In this document: piece by piece, positions 45,723 to 53,540 of the stretch
Layout: the number at the start of each line of letters is the position of its first letter
Numbering within the stretch: position 1 is the stretch's first letter
From: Dokdonia sinensis
GTDB lineage: Bacteria > Bacteroidota > Bacteroidia > Flavobacteriales > Flavobacteriaceae
Length of the DNA stretch: 64,000 nucleotides
Assembly: GCF_003688895.1 (NCBI RefSeq)
Contig: NZ_REFV01000017.1
Coordinates: 1-64,000, forward strand
Direction: 5' to 3'
Position numbers and translations under genes: made by a program
The notes under the pieces: model-generated
What the model saw: only the letters and a program-made list of their open reading frames with translations
What the model was told of the DNA's origin: nothing
Databases searched by the model: none

Positions 45723-46829
45723 CTAAAATTCAAACTTTACTTGCACGTCAATGGGTTTTTCCTTTTTAGATTTTTCTTTTTTCTTATCCTCCGTATTGAG
45801 ATTTGAAAGGGAAATCCCTAGGAGCCGAACACTATTCTCCATCTTCTCTTGATACAATAAGTCTTTTGCCGTTTCTAAAATCACATCCTTCGACCGAACA
45901 TAATAATCTAGCGTTTTAGACCTGGTTTTAAGTGTAAAATCTGAATATTTGATTTTTAGCGTAATGGTCTTTCCAGCCACTTCGCTTTTTGCAAGTCGGC
46001 GAGCGACTTCTTCGGCGATGTGGTCTAGCTTCTCCAGCATAAAAATCTCAGAAGTGATATTTTCTCTAAAGGTCCTTTCGGCGGCGAGGGATTTCCTGAT
46101 TCGGTTGGGTTTTACCTGACTGTGCTGGATGCCACGTACGATATCATAATAATAAACCCCGCTTTTTCCAAAGTTCTCACCAAGCCACTCCTTAGTTTTG
46201 CTTTTTAAATCCATTCCGGTAAAAATGCCTTTGAGGTACATTTTCTCTGCAGTCTTTTTACCTATCCCGTAAAATTTACGGATATCTAACTGTTCCAGAA
46301 ATTCAATCACCTCTTCTGGAGGTATGGTTTTCTGACCGTTCGGTTTATTGATGTCGCTAGCAACTTTGGCGATAAATTTATTAATGCTTATTCCCGCGCT
46401 GGCATTGAGACCTGTTTCTTCTTTAATGCGTTGGCGTACCCAAGACGCTATAACCGTAGCACTAGGCATACCGACTTTATTTTCGGTAACGTCCAGATAA
46501 GCTTCATCTAATGATAAGGGCTCGACTAAATCAGTAAATTCATAGAAGACAGCGCGTATCTGGTCTGAGACTTGGCGGTAACGCTCAAAGTTGGTTCGCA
46601 CAAAAATGAGGTCAGGGCAAAGTTTTCGCGCAAGCGCACCCGCCATCGCACTACGTACTCCGTATTTACGCGCCTCATAACTCGCTGCGCTCACTACCCC
46701 ACGCTCTCCACCACCACCCACAGCAATAGGTTTCCCACGTAAGTCGGGATTGTCCAGTTGCTCTACAGACGCGTAAAACGCGTCCATATCTACGTGGATA
46801 ATCTTGCGTATGTGAAGGGTTTCTTGCAC
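45723..46829 (-). CDS. dinB: DNA polymerase IV (Y family)
   Basis: I choose GTG 46829 (368 residues, VQETLHIRKIIHVDMDAFYASVEQ); the frame extends to 46940 but that part overlaps the divergent toxin-antitoxin promoter. The catalytic acidic residues are present in HVDMDAFYASVEQ and PLSLDEAYLDVT, followed by SAGISINKFIAKVASDINKPNG, the helix-hairpin-helix KFYGIGKKTAEKMYLKG and the little finger domain. It does translesion synthesis. The C-terminal VKFEF may be a clamp-binding tail. Confidence 0.94.
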   Translation of the reverse strand: MQETLHIRKIIHVDMDAFYASVEQLDNPDLRGKPIAVGGGGERGVVSAASYEARKYGVRSAMAGALARKLCPDLIFVRTNFERYRQVSDQIRAVFYEFTDLVEPLSLDEAYLDVTENKVGMPSATVIASWVRQRIKEETGLNASAGISINKFIAKVASDINKPNGQKTIPPEEVIEFLEQLDIRKFYGIGKKTAEKMYLKGIFTGMDLKSKTKEWLGENFGKSGVYYYDIVRGIQHSQVKPNRIRKSLAAERTFRENITSEIFMLEKLDHIAEEVARRLAKSEVAGKTITLKIKYSDFTLKTRSKTLDYYVRSKDVILETAKDLLYQEKMENSVRLLGISLSNLNTEDKKKEKSKKEKPIDVQVKFEF

Positions 46830-46863
46830 GGTTACAAGGTACGAAGCGCGGTAAAATAATTTG

Positions 46864-46871
46864 TATATTTG
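46864..46871 (+). promoter_or_regulatory. -7 element before the second toxin-antitoxin module (TATATTTG)
   Basis: Fits TAnnTTTG and ends 3 bases before the ATG at 46875, between the divergent dinB and antitoxin starts. Confidence 0.5.
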
Positions 46872-46874
46872 GGT

Positions 46875-47105
46875 ATGGCAGATGAATCCGAAAATAGAAA
46901 AAAACAACTCAAGGATGTGGCTCTGGCTATTGAAGAGCAAATAGCCATTGATACAGATAACCGACTGAAGGAGGAATCAACCATCTTTGAACCAAGAATC
47001 TCTGATGCCGAATGGCATAAAATCAAAATTGGTCTCGCTCAAGCAAATGAAGGATTAGGAATTTCTAGAGAAGAAGCTCGCAAAGTTTATGAGCGATTTT
47101 TATAA
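46875..47105 (+). CDS. Probable antitoxin of a RelE/ParE-type module
   Basis: ATG 46875 gives 76 residues (MADESENRKKQLKDVALAIEE at the start, ISREEARKVYERFL at the end). It is rich in charge and helical and resembles small antitoxins only by size and position; I recognise no DNA-binding motif. It overlaps the toxin gene by 17 bases. A TTG at 46869 would add two residues. Confidence 0.65.
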   Translation: MADESENRKKQLKDVALAIEEQIAIDTDNRLKEESTIFEPRISDAEWHKIKIGLAQANEGLGISREEARKVYERFL

Positions 47106-47397
47106 GGTTATTTGGCTCCCACAAGCGTTAGAAGATTATCACGACACGCTTAGCGATCTGGAACTGTATTGGACTTCAGAAATTGTTATGAGATTAGCAC
47201 TAGAAGTCGAAAAAACACTTGATTTACTAGAGCAAAACCCTCATATTTTTCAAGTAGCAGACGAGGCTGAAGACATACGACGTGCCGTCGTCCTAAAGCT
47301 TAACAAAATATACTATCGCATAAACTCAGACCGAACGATAGATATTTTATCATTCTTCCCAAGTAGAAATGACCCAAATGACCTCACCCTCAAATAA
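47089..47397 (+). CDS. RelE/ParE-family toxin
   Basis: The 102-residue protein has the family pattern VIWLPQALEDYHDTLSDLELYWTSEIVMRLALEVEKTLDLLEQNPHIF, ending with RRAVVLKLNKIYYRINSDRTIDILSFFPSRNDP. Members cleave mRNA on ribosomes or poison gyrase; which applies is not clear. It is coupled to the small gene before it and overlaps the oxidoreductase gene by 29 bases. Confidence 0.85.
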   Translation: MSDFYKVIWLPQALEDYHDTLSDLELYWTSEIVMRLALEVEKTLDLLEQNPHIFQVADEAEDIRRAVVLKLNKIYYRINSDRTIDILSFFPSRNDPNDLTLK

Positions 47398-48061
47398 GAA
47401 AACCGCAATCATCCTAGGCGCCACCGGACTCACTGGCGGACTTCTCACGGAGTTACTGTTAAAAGATTCCGCTTTCGCGAAAGTAAAAATCCTCACCCGT
47501 CGTCCTACACATTTTAAACACGAAAAGGTGGAAGAAATCATCTGTAATCTGCTGGACGTTTCTACGTTTGAAGAGCATTTTACGGGTGACGTTGTCTTTT
47601 GTTGCATTGGGACGACCAAAGCAAAAACACCAGACAAAGAAAAGTACCACGCCATAGATTATGGCATTCCCATCAATACTGCGCAACTTGCCAAAGCAAA
47701 CGGTATCAAAATCTATATGGTCGTTTCCTCTATGGGAACTTCGGCCAAGAGTCCGTTTTTCTATGTGCGAACCAAAGGAGAAATGGAACGTGATCTTTTA
47801 AAGGTTGGAATTACAAATACTTTTATCATAAAACCCGCCTTTATCAACGGTCGCCCAGATGATGACCGAAAAGGAGAAAAATGGCTTAAAAGAATGATGG
47901 CTGTGATGGACTTTTTTATGGTAGGCCCGCTCAAAAAATGGAAATCTACCCAAGCCGAGGATATCGCCAGAGCAATGGCACAACTCGCTAAAAGTCCCGA
48001 AGACCACCCCAACATCGAAAACCAAGAAATCAAGTCCCTTAGCCTTGCCTACCGAGTTTGA
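47369..48061 (+). CDS. NAD(P)H-binding short-chain-type oxidoreductase
   Basis: The 230-residue protein has an atypical SDR/NmrA-type Rossmann start, AIILGATGLTGGLLTELLL (about 13-31), followed by LTRRPTHF, VVFCCIGTTKAKT and YMVVSSMGTSAKSPFFYVRTKGEME, where the Tyr-x-x-x-Lys pair is present. Substrate unknown. A variant palindrome encodes AFAKV. It overlaps both neighbours, suggesting one transcript from the antitoxin to the CYTH gene. Confidence 0.85.
   Translation: MTQMTSPSNKKTAIILGATGLTGGLLTELLLKDSAFAKVKILTRRPTHFKHEKVEEIICNLLDVSTFEEHFTGDVVFCCIGTTKAKTPDKEKYHAIDYGIPINTAQLAKANGIKIYMVVSSMGTSAKSPFFYVRTKGEMERDLLKVGITNTFIIKPAFINGRPDDDRKGEKWLKRMMAVMDFFMVGPLKKWKSTQAEDIARAMAQLAKSPEDHPNIENQEIKSLSLAYRV
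47470..47485. repeat. Palindrome copy, right arm altered (AAGTA)
   Basis: In the NAD(P)H-binding gene, read as AFAKV. Confidence 0.8.
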
Positions 48062-48428
48062 ACATATCACCATCCCGTCTAAAAATCTCGATGTGTCCAT
48101 ATCATTTTACACGGCGCTTGGGATGCAACTCATCGAACACGAGCCACGGCATCACGCACATTTTGAAAACCTCGAACACCAGGTGATTTTTACGGCATAC
48201 TACAATGAAAAGCGACCTGATTATGAGGTTAAAGTGTATTTTGAGACAAGCGATATTGAAAAAATAGAATTACGCTTTCGCGAAAGCGCTAACGAAATAA
48301 GCGTCATAAAAGATTGGGGAGGAAAAGAACTTAAACTCACAGACCCAGACGGAAATCACGTAATTTTATACCAGAAACTTTCGGCAGACATTGTTCCGCC
48401 GTGGCACGCACAAACAAATGAATCTTAA
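48045..48428 (+). CDS. VOC-family (glyoxalase-like) protein, first copy
   Basis: The 127-residue protein (TTG start, overlapping the previous stop by 17 bases) has a single VOC beta-alpha-beta-beta-beta unit: EHITIPSKNLDVSISFYTALGMQLIEHEP, ending in KLTDPDGNHVILYQ, with a His near the start and a Glu/Asp-type end that could hold a metal. Members handle methylglyoxal, dioxygenation or antibiotic binding. A perfect palindrome encodes LRFRES. Confidence 0.82.
   Translation: MPTEFEHITIPSKNLDVSISFYTALGMQLIEHEPRHHAHFENLEHQVIFTAYYNEKRPDYEVKVYFETSDIEKIELRFRESANEISVIKDWGGKELKLTDPDGNHVILYQKLSADIVPPWHAQTNES
48273..48288. repeat. Palindrome copy, perfect 16-mer
   Basis: In the first VOC gene, read as RFRES. 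Confidence 0.95.
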
Positions 48429-48795
48429 CCAAATAACCGTCCCATCCCTTGACCTAGAAAAGTCGGTTGCTTTTTACAAAACTTTGGGCTTAAAACTCAT
48501 TGTAGATGCCCTACCGCGCTACGCTCGCTTCGAATGTCCCGATGGCGATGCGACGTTTTCGGTTCATTTGGTTGATAAATTATCTGAAGGTGACGGCATA
48601 AGTATCTATTTTGAAACGGAAACGCTGGATGAAGATGTGTTACGCTTTCGCGAAAGCGGACTCACCTTTGACCTACTCCCTAAGGACCAATCGTGGCTTT
48701 GGCGAGAAGCAAGGCTCAATGACCCCGACGGAAACCAGATAATTCTTTATTTTGCAGGAGACAATCGTAAGAATCCGCCGTGGCGTATTAATTAA
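48418..48795 (+). CDS. VOC-family (glyoxalase-like) protein, second copy
   Basis: From ATG 48418 the product is 125 residues and is built like the gene before it, which it overlaps by 11 bases: QITVPSLDLEKSVAFYKTLGLKLIV and ARLNDPDGNQIILYF. The pair may have arisen by duplication and could form one two-domain active site. A perfect palindrome again encodes LRFRES, at the same place in the fold. Confidence 0.82.
   Translation: MNLNQITVPSLDLEKSVAFYKTLGLKLIVDALPRYARFECPDGDATFSVHLVDKLSEGDGISIYFETETLDEDVLRFRESGLTFDLLPKDQSWLWREARLNDPDGNQIILYFAGDNRKNPPWRIN
48643..48658. repeat. Palindrome copy, perfect 16-mer
   Basis: In the second VOC gene, read as RFRES at the matching place in the fold, 370 bases from the previous copy. 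Confidence 0.95.
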
Positions 48796-48825
48796 ATCTA
48801 AAGAATCTGGTAAAGGACTGTTCAT

Positions 48826-49293
48826 ATGCATGAGATAGAACGTAAATTTTTGGTTAATTCAGATGCTTTTAAACTGGGAGCCCACACCAGCACGCGCATC
48901 AGACAAGGTTACCTCAGTACCGACCCAGCACGCACTGTAAGAGTGCGCACCAGAGGAAAAAAAGCCTATCTCACTATAAAAGGAAAATCAAACGTGAGCG
49001 GAACTACAAGAGTTGAGGTGGAGGAGGAAATCGCTTTCGCGAAAGCGGAAACCCTACTCACATTATGTTTACCAGGCATCATAGACAAAACCCGCTACGA
49101 AGTAAAAGCTGGCAAACACGTTTGGGAAATAGACGAATTTTACGGTGCAAACCAAGGCCTCACCATCGCCGAAATCGAGTTAGCAACCGAAGAGGAGGAC
49201 TTCATAAAACCTTCTTGGCTAGGTGCCGAAGTCACAGGAGAGAATAAGTATTACAATTCGCAATTGAGTTTAAAACCCTTTTCTTTGTGGTAA
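48826..49293 (+). CDS. CYTH-domain triphosphate tunnel metalloenzyme
   Basis: The 155-residue protein begins MHEIERKFLV, the ExExK motif of CYTH proteins, with RTVRVRTRGKKAYLTIKGK (RxR and KxK) and WEIDEF and IAEIELATEEE further on, which line a tunnel for triphosphates. Family members are inorganic triphosphatases or class IV adenylate cyclases; size and form fit a short bacterial triphosphatase. A perfect palindrome encodes AFAKA. It lies 30 bases after the VOC pair. Confidence 0.9.
   Translation: MHEIERKFLVNSDAFKLGAHTSTRIRQGYLSTDPARTVRVRTRGKKAYLTIKGKSNVSGTTRVEVEEEIAFAKAETLLTLCLPGIIDKTRYEVKAGKHVWEIDEFYGANQGLTIAEIELATEEEDFIKPSWLGAEVTGENKYYNSQLSLKPFSLW
49032..49047. repeat. Palindrome copy, perfect 16-mer
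   Basis: In the CYTH gene, read as AFAKA; third copy within 800 bases. Confidence 0.95.
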
Positions 49294-49351
49294 GCTGTGC
49301 TTTCGAGAACTACCGTATGAAGATTAACTGAACAAAGATTATATAAATAAT

Positions 49352-49840
49352 ATGATGAAGACACTTTACATACTTCTTATTACATTCTTAGCAGTAAGCT
49401 GTCAATACAACACCGAACCAGCAAATGTTTGGGTTGAAGAGGAAACTACAATCTCTAAAGCCCAACAAATCGCTCAACTCAAAGCCGATGGTTTTGAAAT
49501 CTGGGATTATGTAGATGAAGCAACGAGTGACACCATTATTATGCAACAATATTTTATGGTATTCTTAAAGAGTGGCCCTAACCGTGACCAACCCAATGCG
49601 CAAGCAGATAGTCTTCAGAATCTACATATGGAGCATTTAGGAAGAATGTATGAAAAAGGCTACGCAGATATTTCGGGGCCCTTTGGCGACGACGGCGACC
49701 TTCGCGGAATAACCATTTACAATGTGCCAACTCTAAAAATGGCAGATAGCCTAGCAAACCTAGACCCAATGGTAAAAGCAGGAAGACTTGCCATAGAAAT
49801 CAAACCGTGGTGGGCAGGGAAAGGATATCCCTTGCGTTAG
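49352..49840 (+). CDS. YciI-like lipoprotein
   Basis: A 162-residue lipoprotein (LITFLAVSC, Cys17). The mature part resembles the YCII fold: MVFLKSGPNRDQP, LQNLHMEHLGRMYEKGYADISGPFGDDGDLRGITIYNV, MVKAGRLAIEIKPWW, with the His/Asp pair typical of this group. The function of exported forms is unknown. It is convergent with the RES toxin and overlaps its end by 4 bases. Confidence 0.8.
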   Translation: MMKTLYILLITFLAVSCQYNTEPANVWVEEETTISKAQQIAQLKADGFEIWDYVDEATSDTIIMQQYFMVFLKSGPNRDQPNAQADSLQNLHMEHLGRMYEKGYADISGPFGDDGDLRGITIYNVPTLKMADSLANLDPMVKAGRLAIEIKPWWAGKGYPLR

Positions 49841-50298
49841 TCACCTTTGATGAGTCTCGTATCAAAAAATACAGGCTCAGTCTCTATGATTTCTATCTGA
49901 TGGTAATCTGTATGGGAAACATCAAAAACCAAAACCGCATCTTTACTATTTATGGCAGACGGTACGCTGATGCCGTGAAACCCTTCTTTAAAATAAGTGA
50001 GCATAAGATGCTGTAACATCTTGTAGTGTAAAGGCAGTTGCCATTGCTTAGGTAAATCGGTAGTATTTATAGTCTTGATTTTAAAATGGTCAGGTATCTC
50101 AATAGTGAGTAATCGCTGTGGAGCCCTGAGCAAATCTACATCCGTATGTACCAGTTTTTCAAGTAATGCCAGCGATGAATTTTCGGCGGTATAGAGGACT
50201 GCGGTTCCTTTGGGATTCCACCTTCCACCCCATTTTCGCGCGCCCTCACCGCTTAAATCTGATGCATAACGAGGAGGGACAACTCTATACACTTTCAT
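49837..50298 (-). CDS. RES-domain toxin (NAD-degrading)
   Basis: The 153 residues carry the RES motif set: RVVPPRYASDLSGEGARKWGGRWNPKG (Arg), LYTAENSSLALLEKLVHT (Glu) and GISVPSAINSKDAVLV (Ser). RES toxins break down NAD with phosphate. The upstream partner is an Xre/MbcA-type antitoxin, 1 base away, completing a type II module. Confidence 0.93.
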   Translation of the reverse strand: MKVYRVVPPRYASDLSGEGARKWGGRWNPKGTAVLYTAENSSLALLEKLVHTDVDLLRAPQRLLTIEIPDHFKIKTINTTDLPKQWQLPLHYKMLQHLMLTYFKEGFHGISVPSAINSKDAVLVFDVSHTDYHQIEIIETEPVFFDTRLIKGD

Positions 50299-50299
50299 A

Positions 50300-50806
50300 T
50301 TACGCAGGAATGCCGTGTTCTATACGTCCAAGAAGGGTTTTTACAGTCTGGATGCCATAATTTGTATCAAGAAGCGATAGTGGTGTTTTATCACCCAAGG
50401 CATATCGGGGACGCTCTAACCATTTTCTGAAAGCACTCCTGTCGCCAAAAACTTCCCAACCTTGCTCATAGAGAAGTGACAGCTCGAGCACCTTTTCTGT
50501 CTGACTGGTGGTGAGGCGTTTTTTTTCCTTATGTATGCGGTCTATCGTACGGTCTGATATATGTAATATATCGGCGAGTTGTTTTTTTGAAAGATTAAAA
50601 GCACTCTCTGCAATCTTAAATTTTTTATATGGTAATCCCTCTCTAGAAACGTGTACAAGTTTTAAGATAGAGGAGTCATCTAGCTGATACCCCTCATAAA
50701 GCATTGCCGGTTCTAACACAGCTGACTGCTCCGGCGTGACATCACTTCCTGAAACCAACTGGGGAATGAGACCTTTTTCTTCGGATATTTCTGTATCGTA
50801 TCGCAT
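50300..50806 (-). CDS. Xre/MbcA/ParS-type antitoxin of the RES module
   Basis: The 168-residue protein has an N-terminal helix-turn-helix region (FNLSKKQLADILHISDRTIDRIHKEKKRLT, about 70-100) and the DUF2384 toxin-binding domain with WEVFGDRSAFRKWLERPRYALGDKTPLSLLDTNYG. It neutralises the RES toxin and probably represses the operon. It is upstream of the toxin, the usual order. Confidence 0.93.
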   Translation of the reverse strand: MRYDTEISEEKGLIPQLVSGSDVTPEQSAVLEPAMLYEGYQLDDSSILKLVHVSREGLPYKKFKIAESAFNLSKKQLADILHISDRTIDRIHKEKKRLTTSQTEKVLELSLLYEQGWEVFGDRSAFRKWLERPRYALGDKTPLSLLDTNYGIQTVKTLLGRIEHGIPA

Positions 50807-50865
50807 AACTCTCTGTCTTTACACAAAGATATGAATTTTGTCTTAAATATAACGACAATTTTACA

Positions 50866-53322
50866 TCATCCTCTAGAGATTTTAATATTTTCCTTCATTT
50901 CGTTACCCTCTGCATCCACCACAGTGAGAAGATAGGTGCCTATGTTAGGTGCAACGGCCAGTTCGTGAAAGTCTTCTGTGCTTCCTATAAAAGTCCCGTC
51001 AAGATACCAGAATAATTTAGTCTCTGGATTGCGGTGGGCGATTTTGAAGATGACTTCGTTTACAGATGCATCAAAATTTTTAGGCAAAATAACTCCTTCA
51101 TTATTTTTGGGATAGATAAAAGCCATAGGCATCTCTCCCGTCACACTACAATCGGGATGCCACGGCGGGAGTTCTTTGTAATCGGGATGTTTCTGGGCGT
51201 AGTAATATTCCATTGAAGGAGGCAGACTGAAACGAACTGTAGAAATCATTTTGTCCAAGTCATAGCAATCTGAATTTACACGGTAGTTGCCAGAAGTTGT
51301 GACATATACCTGTTCGTGGAACTGACAGCTATGCGTGTTTTCGCCAGAGATGGGTGCCCATTGCTCGAGGGTGTCGGGACATAAGAGACTCGCTTTTTGT
51401 CCGCTTTTTGTACAAGTTTTTAGGGTGATAAGGTCATCATACGGTCGTTCAAACCATTTTCCATCCGTGGGCAAAATGCGCAACACATCAAAAAACAAGG
51501 GCGCAGAAGCCTGTATCCCCGTTATCCCCGGTCTCCCTTCACCATCTGCATTACCCACCCAAACACCAATAGCATACTGTGGAGTAACACCCAGAGCCCA
51601 CGCATCTTTAAATCCAAAACTCGTCCCCGTTTTCCAAGCTACAGGTTGAGCATCTTCATAAAATTGCCAATTCTCCTCTCCACTAGGTCTATTAACTGTT
51701 CGCAGGGTTTCCAGCGTACTATAAATCGCCCCTGCCGAAAACACTTCGGGTTCCTTGATTAATTCTGAATTCTGAATTCTGGATTCCGAATTAAAAACAG
51801 AATACCCCTCAAAAGCATCTGCTACGTACTCGCTTGACGATTGATTAAATCCATTTAAGGTATGCGCCAGTCCTGCGTAGGTTTTAGTAAGCTCCCAAAG
51901 ACTACTTTCTGCACCACCTAGTACCATTGCGAGCCCGTAATGACCTGCAGGTTTATCTATACCTCCTAGTTGTATATCCTTTAAATTCCTATAATATTTA
52001 TCCAGTCCGTACTGCCTGAGCATACGCACCGCAGGTACATTGAGAGATCTAGCAAGCGCTTTTCCTGCGGGAACGGCACCATTATATTCATTATCAAAAT
52101 TCTGCGGTTGATAATCATTAATGCTCGTAGGAATATCTGCCACCAGCGTATTGGGTAACAAAAGTCCTTCGTCCAGCATTCCTGCATACAGAAAAGGCTT
52201 CAACGTGCTTCCTGTACTGCGCGATTTTGTGATGATATCCACATCTTTTTGATGGGCGACATCTGTGGGCGCGTTGCCTACATACCCCAAAACTTCTTTG
52301 ATTTTCACATCCATCACAACTATGGCGAGATTGTAAATCTCGTTTTGTTTGAGTTGTCCGTAATGCTCTTTTGCCAGCCGGTTCAAATCTCTTTGTACAC
52401 GAGTTTTAATTGTTGTTTTGACTCGTTTTCCTTCAGAATTAGCACGGATGCGCTCTACAAGATGCGGAGCTATTTGCGGTAGTGGATACGGTTTGCCTGG
52501 TAATTCTTCGAGCAATGCAAGCTCATAAGTTATTTCGTCTATTTCACCTGTTTCCCAAAGTTTTTTAAGAAGATCATTACGCTTTCGCGAAAGCGTAACC
52601 TCATTTTTTCCCGGTCGCACCATACTCGGATTGTTAGGTAATACCGCCAGCGATGCCATCTGTCCCCAACTGAGACGTTCTGCAGGGAGCCCAAAATAGC
52701 GCCAAGAAGCCGTTTCCAGCCCTACCACATTCCCGCCAAAGGGCGCGTAGGTTGCATACATATTTAGAATTTCGGCTTTGGAGTATCCTGCCTCGAGACG
52801 AGTAGCTTTGATGATCTCTATGAGCTTTTCGGTGTAGGAGCGCTCTTTTCCCTTTCGCGAAAGCCTGATGACCTGTTGTGTAATCGTGCTCCCACCACGG
52901 CGTTTATCAGTGGTGATGTTACCATACATTGCCTTTCCCATCGCCACAGGATTAAAGCCAAAATGCTGGTAGAAATACTCGTCTTCAAAAAGTAAAATAC
53001 ACTTCTCAAACTTCTCAGGAACACTGTCCAATGCAGGAAATCGCCATTGCCCATCCCGGGCTATATGAGCGCCCAGCAGGTCACCTTCTGCACTCTCAAC
53101 TACCGTTGCGTGCGGATCTTTAAAAACTTGAGAGGGCAAACAAAAAAACCAGTACAAAAGAAATCCGCACAAAACCGTCAGTTTGATTTTGTGAGATTTT
53201 AAGGTTTTTATGATGTGTTGTTTTTTCAAGTTTTTTTGTTTTTGAGCTTGGGGCTTTTCTACCCCTTCCGTCAATTTCTCTGCTATCGCGCCGAAATCGC
53301 CACCTTTGTGACTTCCTCTCAT
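50866..53322 (-). CDS. pbpC: Penicillin-binding protein 1C
   Basis: The 818-residue protein has a membrane segment near 48-63 (LTVLCGFLLYWFFCLPS), a glycosyltransferase-51 domain with EDEYFYQHFGFNP and RRGGSTITQQV (about 110-150), a transpeptidase with the active serine in TGSTLKPFLY and the KTGTS motif in AWKTGTSFGFKDAWALG, and a C-terminal BiPBP domain. It makes and crosslinks peptidoglycan. The first 30 residues are odd and may not be translated; a TTG near 53232 is an alternative. Two palindromes encode LSRKR and LSRKG. The neighbour is alpha-2-macroglobulin, its usual partner. Confidence 0.94.
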   Translation of the reverse strand: MRGSHKGGDFGAIAEKLTEGVEKPQAQKQKNLKKQHIIKTLKSHKIKLTVLCGFLLYWFFCLPSQVFKDPHATVVESAEGDLLGAHIARDGQWRFPALDSVPEKFEKCILLFEDEYFYQHFGFNPVAMGKAMYGNITTDKRRGGSTITQQVIRLSRKGKERSYTEKLIEIIKATRLEAGYSKAEILNMYATYAPFGGNVVGLETASWRYFGLPAERLSWGQMASLAVLPNNPSMVRPGKNEVTLSRKRNDLLKKLWETGEIDEITYELALLEELPGKPYPLPQIAPHLVERIRANSEGKRVKTTIKTRVQRDLNRLAKEHYGQLKQNEIYNLAIVVMDVKIKEVLGYVGNAPTDVAHQKDVDIITKSRSTGSTLKPFLYAGMLDEGLLLPNTLVADIPTSINDYQPQNFDNEYNGAVPAGKALARSLNVPAVRMLRQYGLDKYYRNLKDIQLGGIDKPAGHYGLAMVLGGAESSLWELTKTYAGLAHTLNGFNQSSSEYVADAFEGYSVFNSESRIQNSELIKEPEVFSAGAIYSTLETLRTVNRPSGEENWQFYEDAQPVAWKTGTSFGFKDAWALGVTPQYAIGVWVGNADGEGRPGITGIQASAPLFFDVLRILPTDGKWFERPYDDLITLKTCTKSGQKASLLCPDTLEQWAPISGENTHSCQFHEQVYVTTSGNYRVNSDCYDLDKMISTVRFSLPPSMEYYYAQKHPDYKELPPWHPDCSVTGEMPMAFIYPKNNEGVILPKNFDASVNEVIFKIAHRNPETKLFWYLDGTFIGSTEDFHELAVAPNIGTYLLTVVDAEGNEMKENIKISRG
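52580..52595. repeat. Palindrome copy, perfect 16-mer
   Basis: In pbpC, read as LSRKR. Confidence 0.95.
52852..52863. repeat. Palindrome copy, 12-base core only
   Basis: In pbpC, read as LSRKG, 270 bases from the perfect copy in the same gene. Confidence 0.75.
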
Positions 53323-53334
53323 TTATATAATCTG

Positions 53335-53496
53335 TCGTTCGTACCTCACTCTCAGATTACAACATTCGTCGGAGGCAAGTCTGGGGAAGGAGCCATTAAT
53401 AATTCATTTAAGCTTTGTTACATATTACGAGATTTTTAATCTCAGGAATAATGGCTCCCCACTCTGACCTGTCTCCGACGAGAGAGGCACGAACGA
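53335..53496. repeat. Nested 162-base imperfect inverted repeat between pbpC and the macroglobulin gene
   Basis: Three arm pairs match in order: 53335-53347 with 53484-53496 (12 of 13), 53366-53377 with 53470-53481 (11 of 12) and 53389-53398 with 53449-53458 (10 of 10), around a small hairpin near 53429-53443. The order of the arms shows one large cruciform-like unit, like a degenerate MITE. Confidence 0.7.
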
Positions 53497-53514
53497 GAGG
53501 AAGACACGGGGTGG

Positions 53515-53529
53515 CAAAGCTTCGCTTTG
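53515..53529. repeat. Small GC-rich hairpin just past the macroglobulin stop
   Basis: CAAAGC and GCTTTG flank TTC within a GC-rich stretch. There is no T-run, so it is more likely REP-like than a terminator. Confidence 0.4.
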
Positions 53530-53540
53530 GCGGGGCGGGT

